Shown: positions 9,209 through 18,469, numbered from the stretch's first letter. The stretch: 64,000 bases of DNA from Rhodopseudomonas palustris (GCF_003226555.1 NZ_QKQS01000023.1:1307263-1371262), one strand, 5' to 3'. Program-made: numbers and translations. Notes: a model not told the origin generated them from the sequence alone.

Positions 9209-10102
9209 TTGATCGACAAGCTCGAGCTGCTCCTCGCGCTCGCCAAGGAGCGGCATTTCGGCCGTGCCGCCGAGGCTTGCGGCGTGACGCAGCCGACGAT
9301 GTCGACCGGTATCAAGCAGCTCGAAGAGATCTTGGGCGTGATGCTGGTGCAGCGCGGCTCGCGGTTCCTCGGCTTCACCCCGGAGGGCGAGCGGGCGCTG
9401 GAATGGGCGCGCCGGATCGTCGCCGACAGCCGCGCGATGCGCCAGGATATTGGTGCGCTGAAGGCCGAGCTGTCCGGGGAGCTGCGGATCGCGGCGATTC
9501 CGACCGTGCTCGGCATGGTGGCGCAGCTTACCACGCCGTTTCGTGCCAAGCATCCCAATGTCCGCTTCAGCATCCTGTCCTGTACCTCGTCAGAAGTGCT
9601 GGGCCTGCTCGAAAACCTCGAAGTCGATGCCGGGCTGACCTACATCGAGAACGAGCCGGTGGGCAAAGTCCGCAGCGTGCCGCTGTATCAGGAGAGCTAT
9701 CGGCTGATTACCTCGCCGGACGGAATGTTCGGCGATCGCGATCAGGTGACCTGGCGCGAGGTCGGTCAGGTGCCGCTGTGCCTGCTGACGCCCAATATGC
9801 AGAACCGCCGCATCATCGACCGGGCGCTGCGCGCCGCCGGCACCAGTGCGCAGCCGACCCTGACGTCGAACTCGATCATCGTGCTCTACACCCACGTCAA
9901 GACCGGACGCTGGGCCAGCGTGATGCCGGCCAAGCTCGCCGAAACGCTCGGGCTCGGTGACGAGGTCCGCACCATTCCGATCGTCGAGCCCAAGGTCGCC
10001 TACAGCATCGGCCTCGTCGTGCCGCCGCGTGAGCCCTACACGCCGCTGGTCGCCGCCCTGATGCAGGTCGCCCGCGAGGTCGCGCCTACGCTGCAGAGCT
10101 GA
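9209..10102 (+). CDS. LysR-family regulator, probable regulator of the formate dehydrogenase operon (FdsR-like)
   Basis: Transcription regulator of 297 residues. N-terminal winged HTH has the usual pattern FGRAAEACGVTQPTMSTGIKQLEEILGVMLVQRG at residues 16-50 (seen as AAEACGVTQPTMS and IKQLEE). The C-terminal part from about residue 90 is a periplasmic-binding-like effector domain. TTG start at 9209 with AAGAGG nine bases upstream; no ATG fits. It lies 300 bases upstream of fdsG on the same strand, and LysR regulators (FdsR) accompany soluble formate dehydrogenase operons in other proteobacteria. The inducer is unknown from sequence; formate is a reasonable guess. Confidence 0.82.
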   Translation: MIDKLELLLALAKERHFGRAAEACGVTQPTMSTGIKQLEEILGVMLVQRGSRFLGFTPEGERALEWARRIVADSRAMRQDIGALKAELSGELRIAAIPTVLGMVAQLTTPFRAKHPNVRFSILSCTSSEVLGLLENLEVDAGLTYIENEPVGKVRSVPLYQESYRLITSPDGMFGDRDQVTWREVGQVPLCLLTPNMQNRRIIDRALRAAGTSAQPTLTSNSIIVLYTHVKTGRWASVMPAKLAETLGLGDEVRTIPIVEPKVAYSIGLVVPPREPYTPLVAALMQVAREVAPTLQS

Positions 10103-10119
10103 TCGCGGGCGGACCTGTC

Positions 10120-10147
10120 CGTCATTGCGAGGAACGAAGCAATCCAG
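10120..10147 (+). repeat. Half copy of palindromic repeat family B
   Basis: Reads CGTCATTGCGAGGAACGAAG then CAATCCAG, the left arm of the element found complete at 48887-48968. The right arm is missing; a family A element starts 44 bases later. Confidence 0.8.
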
Positions 10148-10190
10148 GGGCTCGCTCCCCAGGCTAGCTGGAGTGTAACGGCCACCACGA

Positions 10191-10289
10191 GTCATTCCGG
10201 GGCGCGAGCGACAGCTCGCGAACCCGGAATCTCCTGGCTTCACAACTGCGAGATTCCGGGTTCGCCGCCGCGCGGCGCCCCGGAATGAC
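10191..10289. repeat. Palindromic intergenic repeat family A, copy 1
   Basis: Outer arms GTCATTCCGGGGCGCG and its complement, inner arms CGAACCCGGAATC and GATTCCGGGTTCG, so the whole 99-bp unit is an imperfect palindrome able to form a long cruciform or RNA hairpin. Three other copies are in this window. It fills the gap between the LysR gene and fdsG; the remaining about 110 bases to fdsG are AT-richer and hold the presumed fds promoter. Confidence 0.9.
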
Positions 10290-10402
10290 GGTGTCAATGC
10301 GCCTTGTCGTTGCGAATTCCTTATCGCAGCATTGGACTGCTTTATTGATCTTTTGAACAATTCTCATTCTCATCCGGCGATCCACGACGACAAAGAGCGC
10401 CG

Positions 10403-10873
10403 ATGCACGAAGAATCATGGGAACCGGCCCGCGCCAGCGAGATCATCGCCGGGCTGACGCACAAGGAAGGCGCGACGCTGCTGATGTTGCAGGCGTTGCA
10501 GGAGGCGTTCGGCTATGTGCCGCAGGACGCCGAGCCGATGATCGCACAGGCGCTGAACCTGTCGCGCGCCGAAGTCCACGGCGTTCTCACCTTCTATCCG
10601 GACTTCCGCCGCGCCCCGCCCGGCCGCCATGTACTGAAGTTGTGCCGCGCCGAGGCCTGCCAGGCTGCCGGCGGCGACGCGCTGGCGGCGCATGTCGAGA
10701 CCCGGCTCGGCGTGACCTTCGGTGCCACCACCGCGGATGGCGCGGTGACGCTGGAGCCGGCCTATTGCCTCGGCCTGTGTGCCACGGCGCCGTCGGCGAT
10801 GATCGACGAGCGCGTGGTCGGCCGGCTCGACGCCGGCAAGCTGGATGCTCTGCTGACGGAGGCGCAGCGATGA
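10403..10873 (+). CDS. fdsG: NAD-dependent formate dehydrogenase gamma subunit FdsG
   Basis: NuoE-like thioredoxin-fold [2Fe-2S] subunit of 156 residues which passes electrons in the soluble formate:NAD+ oxidoreductase. Cluster ligands are CRAEAC near residues 82-87 and CLGLC near 121-125, the classical C-x4-C ... C-x3-C set. N-terminal helical domain has LLMLQALQEAFGYVP and VHGVLTFYPDFR as in NuoE/FdsG. First gene of the fdsGBA-fdhD-fdsD operon; its stop overlaps the fdsB start by four bases. Confidence 0.94.
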   Translation: MHEESWEPARASEIIAGLTHKEGATLLMLQALQEAFGYVPQDAEPMIAQALNLSRAEVHGVLTFYPDFRRAPPGRHVLKLCRAEACQAAGGDALAAHVETRLGVTFGATTADGAVTLEPAYCLGLCATAPSAMIDERVVGRLDAGKLDALLTEAQR

Positions 10874-12426
10874 GTTTGCGCGTCTTCATCCCGCGCGATT
10901 CCGGCGCGCTCGCAGTCGGCGCCGACGAGGTCGCGGCCGCGTTGCTCGATCAGGCGCATGCGCGCGAGCTGCCGGTCGATCTGGTCCGGCCCGGCTCGCG
11001 AGGGCTGTACTGGCTCGAACCGATGCTGGAGGTGGAGACGCCCGAAGGCCGCGTCGCCTATGGGCCGGTGACGCCGGACGATGTGCCGGCGCTGCTCGAC
11101 GCGATTTTGAGCGACGGCCCGCATCCGCTGCAGCAGGGGTTCACGGAGGAAATTCCGTGGTTGAAGCGGCAGACCCGGCTGACCTTTGCCCGCTGCGGCA
11201 TCGTCGATCCGCGTTCGATCGACGATTATCGCGCCCATGGGGGCTATCGCGGGCTCGAACGCGCGCTGAAGATGAGTTCGGACGCGATCATCGACGATGT
11301 CGTCAAATCCGGCCTGCGTGGCCGCGGCGGCGCAGGATTCCCGACCGGCACCAAATGGCGCACCGTGGCCCAGGCCGGCCGCGGCCAGAAATACATCTGC
11401 TGCAATGCCGACGAGGGCGACAGCGGCACCTTTGCCGACCGGATGCTGATGGAGGGCGATCCCTTCATGATCATCGAAGGCATGACCATCGCCGGCATCG
11501 CGGTCGGCGCTACCCGCGGCTACATCTACATCCGCTCGGAATATCCGCATGCGGCCAGCGCGATGAACGCCGCGATCGAGGCGGCGCGGCGCACCGGCTA
11601 TCTCGGCGAGCACATCTGCCACTCGACGGATTCGTTCGACATCGAAGTCCGGCTCGGGGCCGGCGCCTATATCTGCGGCGAAGAGACCTCGATGCTGGAG
11701 AGCCTCGAGGGCAAGCGTGGGACGGTGCGGGCCAAGCCGCCGCTGCCCGCCCATAAAGGCCTGTTCGGCCGGCCGACGGTGATCAACAACGTGCTGACCT
11801 TCTCGGCGGTGCCGTACATTCTCGACGGCGGCGCGCAGGCCTACGCGGACTGCGGCATGGGCCGCTCGCGCGGCACCAAACCGATCCAGCTCGGCGGCAA
11901 CATCAAGCACGGCGGGCTGTTCGAGGTGGCGTTCGGCATCACGCTCGGCGAACTGATCGACGACATCGGCGGCGGCACGCTGAGCGGCCGGCCGGTGCGC
12001 GCCGTCCAGGTCGGCGGCCCGCTCGGCGCTTACTTCCCGCGTGCGCTATTTGACACCCCCTTCGACTACGAAGCGTTCGCTGCGCGCAGCGGCATGGTCG
12101 GGCATGGCGGCGTCGTTGTGTTCGACGACACGGTCGACATGGCCAAGCAGGCGCGTTTCGCGATGGAATTCTGCGCGCATGAGTCTTGCGGCAAGTGCAC
12201 GCCGTGCCGGATCGGCTCGACCCGCGGCGCCGAGACCGTCGACAAGATCATCGCCGGCGACAAGCCCGCCGCCAACATCGCCGTGCTCGAAGACCTCTGC
12301 AACACCATGAAGTTCGGCTCGTTGTGCGCGCTGGGCGGCCTGACGCCGATTCCGGTGCTGAGCGCGCTGACTCACTTTCCGGAAGATTTCGGCCTCGCGC
12401 CGCGCCGCCTGCAGGCCGCGGAATAA
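10870..12426 (+). CDS. fdsB: NAD-dependent formate dehydrogenase beta subunit FdsB
   Basis: NuoF-like diaphorase subunit of 518 residues that binds FMN, NAD+ and one [4Fe-4S] cluster and reduces NAD+ with electrons from formate. The glycine-rich FMN/NADH loop GLRGRGGAGFPTGTKW is near residue 148, GAGAYICGEETSML near 260, and cluster ligands ESCGKCTPCRIGS near 439 with the fourth cysteine in GSLCALGG. The first 100 residues (thioredoxin-like extension) contain no cysteine, so no extra [2Fe-2S] cluster is expected there. ATG at 10870 gives a 4-base overlap with fdsG; longer frame upstream is not coding. Confidence 0.94.
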   Translation: MSLRVFIPRDSGALAVGADEVAAALLDQAHARELPVDLVRPGSRGLYWLEPMLEVETPEGRVAYGPVTPDDVPALLDAILSDGPHPLQQGFTEEIPWLKRQTRLTFARCGIVDPRSIDDYRAHGGYRGLERALKMSSDAIIDDVVKSGLRGRGGAGFPTGTKWRTVAQAGRGQKYICCNADEGDSGTFADRMLMEGDPFMIIEGMTIAGIAVGATRGYIYIRSEYPHAASAMNAAIEAARRTGYLGEHICHSTDSFDIEVRLGAGAYICGEETSMLESLEGKRGTVRAKPPLPAHKGLFGRPTVINNVLTFSAVPYILDGGAQAYADCGMGRSRGTKPIQLGGNIKHGGLFEVAFGITLGELIDDIGGGTLSGRPVRAVQVGGPLGAYFPRALFDTPFDYEAFAARSGMVGHGGVVVFDDTVDMAKQARFAMEFCAHESCGKCTPCRIGSTRGAETVDKIIAGDKPAANIAVLEDLCNTMKFGSLCALGGLTPIPVLSALTHFPEDFGLAPRRLQAAE

Positions 12427-12438
12427 AGGACGATCGAT

Positions 12439-15285
12439 ATGGCTCTGGTACATGAAACCGATTTCGGCACGCCACGCTCGCTCTCCGAGACGATGGTAAC
12501 GTTGACGATCGACGGCCGCAGCGTCTCGGTGCCCGAGGGCACCTCGATCATGCGCGCCGCGATGGAGATCGGCACAGCGATTCCGAAACTCTGCGCCACC
12601 GACATGGTCGATGCCTTCGGTTCGTGCCGGCTGTGCCTGGTCGAGATCGACGGCCGCAGCGGCACGCCGGCGTCGTGCACCACGCCGGTCGCCGACGGCC
12701 TCGTCGTCCACACCCAGACCGAGCGGCTGAAGCAGATCCGCAAGGGCGTGATGGAGCTGTACATCTCCGATCACCCGCTCGACTGCCTGACCTGCTCGGC
12801 CAACGGCGATTGCGAGCTGCAGGACATGGCCGGCGCGGTCGGCCTGCGCGACGTGCGTTATGGATACTCCGGCGAGAAGCATCCCAATCCCGGACTCGAC
12901 GAATCGAATCCGTACTTCACTTACGATGCGTCGAAGTGCATCGTCTGCTCGCGCTGCGTCCGCGCCTGCGAGGAAGTGCAAGGCACTTTCGCGCTGACGA
13001 TCGCGGGCCGCGGTTTCGACTCCGTGGTGTCGCCCGGCATGCAGGAAAGCTTCCTCGGTTCGGAATGCGTCTCCTGCGGCGCCTGCGTGCAGGCCTGCCC
13101 GACCGCGACGCTGAACGAGAAGAGCGTGATCGAGATCGGCACGCCGGAACGCTCGGTCGTCACCACCTGCGCGTATTGCGGTGTCGGCTGCACCTTCAAG
13201 GCCGAGATGCGCGGCGAAGAGCTGGTCCGGATGGTGCCGCACAAGGACGGCAAGGCCAATCGCGGCCATTCCTGCGTCAAGGGCCGGTTCGCCTGGGGCT
13301 ACGCCAATCACAAGGAGCGCATTCTCAAGCCGATGATCCGCGGCAAGATTACTGAACCTTGGCGCGAGGTGAGCTGGAACGAGGCGTTCGCTTACGCGGC
13401 CTCCGAACTGAAGCGGATCCAGGCCAAATACGGCCGCGACTCGATCGGCGGCATCACCTCGTCGCGCTGTACCAATGAAGAAACCTTCCTGGTGCAGAAG
13501 CTGATCCGTGCCGGCTTCGGCAACAACAACGTCGACACCTGCGCCCGCGTCTGCCACTCGCCGACCGGCTACGGCCTGTCGACCGCGTTCGGCACGTCGG
13601 CCGGCACACAGGATTTCGATTCGGTCGAGCATGCCGACGTGGTGATGATCATCGGCGCCAACCCGACCGACGGCCATCCGGTGTTCGCCTCGCGGCTGAA
13701 GAAGCGGCTGCGCGCCGGCGCCAAGCTGATCGTGGTCGATCCGCGCCGCACCGACCTGGTGCGTTCGGCGCATATCGAGGCGGCGCAGCATCTGCCGCTG
13801 AAGCCCGGCACCAACGTTGCGGTACTGACCGCGCTGGCGCATGTCATCGTCACCGAAGGACTCGCCAACGAGTCCTTCGTGCGCGAGCGCTGCGACTGGA
13901 GCGAATACGAACATTGGGCGGCATTCGTCTCCGACGAGCGCAATAGCCCGGAAGCCACCGCCGCCTTCACCGGCGTCGACCCGCAAACGTTACGCGACGC
14001 GGCGCGGCTGTACGCCACCGGCGGCAACGGCGCGATCTATTACGGCCTCGGCGTCACCGAACACAGTCAGGGGTCGACCACCGTGATGGCGATTGCCAAT
14101 CTGGCAATGGCCACCGGCAATCTCGGCCGGCCCGGCGTAGGCGTGAATCCGCTGCGCGGCCAGAACAACGTCCAAGGCTCCTGCGACATGGGCTCGTTCC
14201 CGCACGAGCTGCCGGGCTATCGGCACATTTCGACCGACTCGGTGCGCGAGAGCTTCGAGGCGCTGTGGAACGTCAAGCTCGACAACGAGCCCGGCCTGCG
14301 CATTCCCAACATGCTCGACGCCGCGGTCGAGGGCTCGTTCAAGGCGCTGTACGTGCAGGGCGAGGACATTCTGCAGTCCGATCCGAATACCAAGCACGTC
14401 GCCGCCGGCCTCGAAGCGATGGAATGCGTCATCGTCCACGACCTGTTCCTCAACGAGACCGCCAACTACGCCCACATCTTTTTGCCCGGCTCGACCTTCC
14501 TCGAGAAGAACGGCACCTTCACCAATGCCGAACGCCGCATCCAGCGGGTCCGCAAGGTGATGACGCCGAAGAACGGGCTCGAAGACTGGGAAGTCACGCT
14601 GCGGCTCGCGGAGGCGGTCGGCTACAAGATGACCTATACGCATCCGTCGCAGATCATGGACGAGATCGCGGCGCTGACCCCGACCTTCACCGGCGTCTCC
14701 TACGCCAAGCTCGACGAACTCGGCTCGGTGCAGTGGCCGTGCAACGAGCGCGCGCCCGACGGCACGCCGGTGATGCACATCGATGCCTTCGTTCGCGGCA
14801 AGGGCAAGTTCGTCATCACCGAATATGTCGCGACCGACGAGCGCACCGGACCGCGCTTCCCGCTGCTGCTGACCACCGGGCGGATCCTGTCGCAATACAA
14901 TGTCGGCGCGCAGACACGGCGCACCGCCAACACGGTCTGGCACGACGAGGACCGGCTTGAGATCCATCCGCACGACGCTGAGCAGCGCGGCGTCCGCGAC
15001 GGCGACTGGGTGCGTCTCGCCAGCCGCGCCGGCGAAACCACGCTGCGGGCGCTGATCACCGACCGCGTCGCGCCGGGCGTGGTCTACACCACGTTCCACC
15101 ACCCGGACACGCAGGCCAACGTCGTCACCACCGAGTACTCGGATTGGGCCACCAATTGTCCGGAATACAAGGTCACGGCGGTGCAGGTGGCGCCGTCGAA
15201 CGGTCCGTCGGAATGGCAGCGCTCCTACGAGCAGCAGGCCACCGCGGCGCGGCGGATCGCGGTGCCGGCAGAGGCGGCGGAGTGA
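12439..15285 (+). CDS. fdsA: NAD-dependent formate dehydrogenase alpha subunit FdsA (molybdenum)
   Basis: Catalytic bis-MGD molybdoenzyme subunit, 948 residues, oxidising formate to CO2. Domains in order: [2Fe-2S] ferredoxin domain (CATDMVDAFGSCRLC then C), NuoG-like cluster region DCLTCSANGDCELQ, two [4Fe-4S] motifs CIVCSRCVRAC and CVSCGACVQAC, then the molybdopterin domain starting with CAYCGVGC near residue 243. The expected Mo ligand cysteine lies in ARVCHSPTGYG near residue 372, so this is a cysteine, not selenocysteine, enzyme. C-terminal dinucleotide-binding domain ends near GVVYTTFHHPDTQAN. AAAGGA precedes the ATG. Stop overlaps the fdhD start by one base. Confidence 0.95.
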   Translation: MALVHETDFGTPRSLSETMVTLTIDGRSVSVPEGTSIMRAAMEIGTAIPKLCATDMVDAFGSCRLCLVEIDGRSGTPASCTTPVADGLVVHTQTERLKQIRKGVMELYISDHPLDCLTCSANGDCELQDMAGAVGLRDVRYGYSGEKHPNPGLDESNPYFTYDASKCIVCSRCVRACEEVQGTFALTIAGRGFDSVVSPGMQESFLGSECVSCGACVQACPTATLNEKSVIEIGTPERSVVTTCAYCGVGCTFKAEMRGEELVRMVPHKDGKANRGHSCVKGRFAWGYANHKERILKPMIRGKITEPWREVSWNEAFAYAASELKRIQAKYGRDSIGGITSSRCTNEETFLVQKLIRAGFGNNNVDTCARVCHSPTGYGLSTAFGTSAGTQDFDSVEHADVVMIIGANPTDGHPVFASRLKKRLRAGAKLIVVDPRRTDLVRSAHIEAAQHLPLKPGTNVAVLTALAHVIVTEGLANESFVRERCDWSEYEHWAAFVSDERNSPEATAAFTGVDPQTLRDAARLYATGGNGAIYYGLGVTEHSQGSTTVMAIANLAMATGNLGRPGVGVNPLRGQNNVQGSCDMGSFPHELPGYRHISTDSVRESFEALWNVKLDNEPGLRIPNMLDAAVEGSFKALYVQGEDILQSDPNTKHVAAGLEAMECVIVHDLFLNETANYAHIFLPGSTFLEKNGTFTNAERRIQRVRKVMTPKNGLEDWEVTLRLAEAVGYKMTYTHPSQIMDEIAALTPTFTGVSYAKLDELGSVQWPCNERAPDGTPVMHIDAFVRGKGKFVITEYVATDERTGPRFPLLLTTGRILSQYNVGAQTRRTANTVWHDEDRLEIHPHDAEQRGVRDGDWVRLASRAGETTLRALITDRVAPGVVYTTFHHPDTQANVVTTEYSDWATNCPEYKVTAVQVAPSNGPSEWQRSYEQQATAARRIAVPAEAAE

Positions 15286-16115
15286 TGGCGCGTTCCTCGG
15301 TCCACACCGGCAAGACCAGGGTCTGGCGCAACGGCCGGATGCAGGATGGCGCCCGCGCCATCCCCGAGGAGACGCCGGTGGCGATCAGCTACAACGGCTC
15401 CACCCAGGCGGTGATGATGGCGACGCCGGCCGATCTCGAAGACTTCGCGATCGGCTTCAGCTTGAGCGAAGGCGTGATCGAGCGCGCCTCGCAGATCGAG
15501 AGCTTCGAGGTCGTGCCGCACGACGATGGCGTCGAACTGCGGATGTGGCTCGGCGGCGACGTCGCCGAGCGTCTGCAACTGCGCCTCCGCCATATCGCTG
15601 GTCCGACCGGCTGTGGCCTGTGCGGGGTCGATTCGATCGCCGAGGCAGTTCGTCCGGTCACCACCGTCGGCCAGGGCCGAAGCTTCTCGCCGCAGCAGAT
15701 CATCGCTGCGATCGAGGCTCTGCCGCCGCTGCAGAAGCTCAACGTCGAAACCCGCGCGGTGCACGCCGCCGCCTACGCCGCGCCGGAGCACGGCATTCTG
15801 GCGCTACGCGAAGACGTCGGTCGCCACAATGCGCTCGACAAGCTCGCCGGCGCGATCGCGCGCGGCGGCATCGATCCGAGCGAAGGCATCGTGCTGCTAA
15901 CCAGCCGCGTCTCGGTCGAAATGGTCCAGAAGACCGCAGCGATCGGCGCGGCGGTGCTGGTTGCGGTGTCGGCGCCGACCGCGCTGGCGGTGCGAATGGC
16001 GGAGGCCGCCGGGATTACGCTTGCCGCGATCGCCCGCGCCGACGGCTTCGAACTGTTCAGCCATCCGCAGCGTATCGTCGAGATCGATCACAAGGGAGCC
16101 GCCGATGTCGCCTGA
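15285..16115 (+). CDS. fdhD: Formate dehydrogenase accessory sulfurtransferase FdhD (FdsC)
   Basis: Chaperone of 276 residues needed to insert a sulfurated Mo cofactor into FdsA; in Rhodobacter capsulatus the homologue is called FdsC. The conserved pair of cysteines is visible in GPTGCGLCGVDS near residue 108-112, and the motif ALREDVGRHNALDKLAGA binds nucleotide or cofactor. C-terminal LLTSRVSVEMVQK and VSAPTALAV are also family-typical. The start ATG at 15285 overlaps the fdsA stop (TGATG), an arrangement typical of coupling. Longer open frame upstream lies inside fdsA and is ignored. Confidence 0.94.
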   Translation: MARSSVHTGKTRVWRNGRMQDGARAIPEETPVAISYNGSTQAVMMATPADLEDFAIGFSLSEGVIERASQIESFEVVPHDDGVELRMWLGGDVAERLQLRLRHIAGPTGCGLCGVDSIAEAVRPVTTVGQGRSFSPQQIIAAIEALPPLQKLNVETRAVHAAAYAAPEHGILALREDVGRHNALDKLAGAIARGGIDPSEGIVLLTSRVSVEMVQKTAAIGAAVLVAVSAPTALAVRMAEAAGITLAAIARADGFELFSHPQRIVEIDHKGAADVA

Positions 16116-16320
16116 CCGGCTGGTGTACATGGCCAATCAGATCGGCGCGTTCTTCCGCAGCCAGGGGCCGGACAAAGCGGTGCCGGGTATCGCCGAGCAT
16201 CTGAAGAAATTCTGGGAACCGCGGATGCGGCGAGCGATCATCGCGCATCTCGACGCCGGCGGCGACGGGCTCGCGCCCGAAGTGCGGGCGGCGGTGGAGG
16301 CTTTGAAAGTGACGACCTAG
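16105..16320 (+). CDS. fdsD: NAD-dependent formate dehydrogenase delta subunit FdsD
   Basis: Small 71-residue cytoplasmic protein with the family pattern MSPDRLVYMANQIGAFF, then AVPGIAEHLKKFWEPRMR and a C-terminal EVRAAVEAL. FdsD has no cofactor motif and contributes to assembly or stability of FdsABG. A GGGA sequence sits eight bases before the ATG, and the start lies 11 bases inside the end of fdhD. Last gene of the compact fds cluster before the antiporter, 63 bases downstream. Confidence 0.93.
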   Translation: MSPDRLVYMANQIGAFFRSQGPDKAVPGIAEHLKKFWEPRMRRAIIAHLDAGGDGLAPEVRAAVEALKVTT

Positions 16321-16383
16321 CAAAGGCGCACGGGATAACGGCCAGTCCGAAAACGGACGGTCGCAACAGGGGAAGGAAACGAC

Positions 16384-18033
16384 ATGACCACATTGGAAGG
16401 GGCCGGACGGCTGTCCGGCGCACGACCCGGCCTGTTCGATCGCGAGCGGATTATCGCCACAGCCGGCTTCAATCGCTGGCTGGTGCCGCCCGCGGCACTG
16501 TGTATCCACCTGTGCATCGGCATGGCCTACGGCTTCAGCGTGTTCTGGCTGCCGCTGTCGCGCGCGGTCGGGCTGTCGGCGCCGAAAGTGTGCACCGACA
16601 TGACGATCGTGCAGGAGCTGTTCACCACCAGCTGCGACTGGCGTGTCGCCTCGATGGGCTGGATGTACACGCTGTTCTTCGTGCTGCTCGGCGCCTCGGC
16701 CGCGGTGTGGGGCGGCTGGCTGGAGCGAGTCGGTCCGCGCAAGGCCGGCTTCGTCGCCGCATTGTGCTGGGCGGGCGGCCTCGTGCTCGGCGCGATCGGC
16801 ATCTACCTGCATCAATTGTGGCTGCTGTGGCTCGGCTCCGGCGTGATCGGCGGCATCGGGCTCGGCCTAGGCTACATCTCGCCGGTGTCGACCCTGGTGA
16901 AGTGGTTTCCGGATCGCCGCGGCATGGCGACCGGCATGGCGATCATGGGCTTCGGCGGCGGCGCAATGATCGGCGCCCCGCTCGCCAACATGCTGATGAA
17001 CTACTTCCGCACCCCGACCGATGTCGGCGTGTGGCAGACCTTCCTGGTGATGGGCCTGATCTACTTCGTGTTCATGACCATCGGCGCGTTCTCCTACCGG
17101 CTTGCGCCGCCGAATTGGCGGCCGGACGGCTGGACCCCGCCGGAAAAGAACAACGCTTACATCACCGCTCACCAGGTTCACCTGAAAGACGCGCACAAGA
17201 CCCGGCAGTTCTGGCTGATCTGGGCGGTGCTGTGCCTCAACGTCTCGGCCGGCATCGGCGTCATCGGCATGGCCTCGCCGATGCTGCAGGAGATCTTCGC
17301 CGGCAAGCTGATCGGTCTGCCCGATCTCAGCTTCAACCAGCTCTCCGCTGAGCAGAAGACCATGATCGCCGGCATCGCCGCCGGCTTCGCCGGCCTGCTG
17401 TCGCTGTTCAACATCGCGGGCCGGTTCTTCTGGGCGTCGCTGTCCGACCACATCGGCCGTAAGAACACTTACTACGTGTTCTTCCTGCTCGGCATCGCGC
17501 TGTACGCGCTGGTGCCGACGCTCGCCGCGATGGGCAGCAAGGCGCTGTTCGTGCTCGCCTTCGGCATCATCCTGTCGATGTATGGCGGCGGCTTCGCCAC
17601 CGTGCCGGCCTATCTGGCCGACATCTTCGGCACCCAGTTCGTCGGCGCGATCCACGGCCGGTTGCTAACCGCCTGGGCGACCGCCGGCATCATCGGCCCG
17701 GTGGTGGTCAACTACATCCGCGAGGCGCAGATCGCCGCCGGCGTGCCGCGGGCGCAGGTCTACGATTTCACCATGTACATCCTCGCCGGCATGCTGGTGC
17801 TCGGTCTGGTCTGCAACGCGTTGGTGAAGCCGCTGGCCGACAAATGGTTCATGAAGCCCGAAGAAGTTGCTGCGCTGCAGGCCAAGGGTGCGGCCGCCAA
17901 TGCCGGCGGCGGCTCCTACGGCATCGGCAAGGGCGGTCTCGACGCCCGCGCCGCGGCGTTTTGGCTGTTCGTCGGCGTTCCGCTCGCCTGGGGCGTGTGG
18001 ATCACGCTGCAGAATGCGATGAAGATCTTCTGA
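16384..18033 (+). CDS. MFS transporter of the oxalate/formate antiporter (OFA) family
   Basis: Major facilitator of 549 residues with 12 predicted membrane segments and an insertion after the first (GLSAPKVCTDMTIVQELFTTSCDW) that is larger than in short OFA members. Family features: WLVPPAALCIHLCIGMAYGFSVFWLPLS at the N-terminus, GGIGLGLGYISPVSTLVKWFPDRRGMATGMAIMGFGGGA in the middle, and FATVPAYLADIFG later. OFA proteins exchange oxalate, formate and related carboxylates. Strong ribosome site GGGGAAGGAA. Position 63 bases after fdsD makes formate or oxalate uptake for the dehydrogenase plausible; substrate is inferred. Confidence 0.85.
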   Translation: MTTLEGAGRLSGARPGLFDRERIIATAGFNRWLVPPAALCIHLCIGMAYGFSVFWLPLSRAVGLSAPKVCTDMTIVQELFTTSCDWRVASMGWMYTLFFVLLGASAAVWGGWLERVGPRKAGFVAALCWAGGLVLGAIGIYLHQLWLLWLGSGVIGGIGLGLGYISPVSTLVKWFPDRRGMATGMAIMGFGGGAMIGAPLANMLMNYFRTPTDVGVWQTFLVMGLIYFVFMTIGAFSYRLAPPNWRPDGWTPPEKNNAYITAHQVHLKDAHKTRQFWLIWAVLCLNVSAGIGVIGMASPMLQEIFAGKLIGLPDLSFNQLSAEQKTMIAGIAAGFAGLLSLFNIAGRFFWASLSDHIGRKNTYYVFFLLGIALYALVPTLAAMGSKALFVLAFGIILSMYGGGFATVPAYLADIFGTQFVGAIHGRLLTAWATAGIIGPVVVNYIREAQIAAGVPRAQVYDFTMYILAGMLVLGLVCNALVKPLADKWFMKPEEVAALQAKGAAANAGGGSYGIGKGGLDARAAAFWLFVGVPLAWGVWITLQNAMKIF

Positions 18034-18076
18034 TCTACGCCAACTGCTATACTAAGTTGGTGAGCTCTTCACGTCA

Positions 18077-18109
18077 TGCCCGGCCTCGTGCCGGGCATTG
18101 TCGTTCTTT
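18077..18109 (+). terminator. Hairpin terminator candidate after the OFA antiporter
   Basis: Perfect 8-bp stem TGCCCGGC/GCCGGGCA with a 5-base loop, followed by TTGTCGTTCTTT. It lies 44 bases after the antiporter stop. The same short hairpin type is common between genes in Bradyrhizobiaceae, so it may be a dispersed repeat serving as terminator. Confidence 0.55.
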
Positions 18110-18121
18110 CAACGACTGAGC

Positions 18122-18226
18122 CGTCATCCTGAGGCGCTCGCCCGCAGGGCGAGCCTCGAAGGATGCGGATGCGCACCCGGTCGCCGCATCCTTCGAGGCG
18201 CGCTATGCGCGCACCTCAGGATGACG
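18122..18226. repeat. Palindromic intergenic repeat family C, copy 1
   Basis: Outer arms CGTCATCCTGAGG and CCTCAGGATGACG enclose inner arms CCTCGAAGGATGCGG and CCGCATCCTTCGAGG, making a 105-bp imperfect palindrome. A related copy is at 59982-60083. The rest of the 436-base gap (18227-18469) shows no gene; it becomes AT-richer just before the next start. Confidence 0.88.
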
Positions 18227-18469
18227 ACGCAGTGCGTGTATGAAGGCGAGCATCACTTCAGGCGATCGAGCCTCACGTTGCATTGCATCGATCGCAGTGC
18301 AGCGAAGTAATCGTCTCGGTCCTGTTGCGATTCATCATCAAGTATCTTCTCTCCTGCCGCTGTTGTGCTAGCCTTCGCCTGTCGGCGCACGAACGCCGCT
18401 GACGACGCATCAGACGTCGCATAATAAAATAGCGGCTGCATTGACGGCCGTGGCGAGGGAGTGAACGCG

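Noticed and set aside
10191-10289. Possible CRISPR repeats among the dispersed palindromes
   Set aside because: Units are single, separated by kilobases, and palindromic over their whole length; no spacer array.
10417-12426. Open frame of 669 codons beginning inside fdsG
   Set aside because: The part before 10870 is an out-of-frame shadow of fdsG; the FdsB family start is at 10870.
12046-13986. Long antisense frame over fdsB/fdsA
   Set aside because: Mirror of strongly coding, high-G+C genes; no family resemblance.
18098-18310. Short plus frame of 70 codons in the gap after the antiporter
   Set aside because: It runs across the family C palindromic repeat and has no ribosome site or family features.
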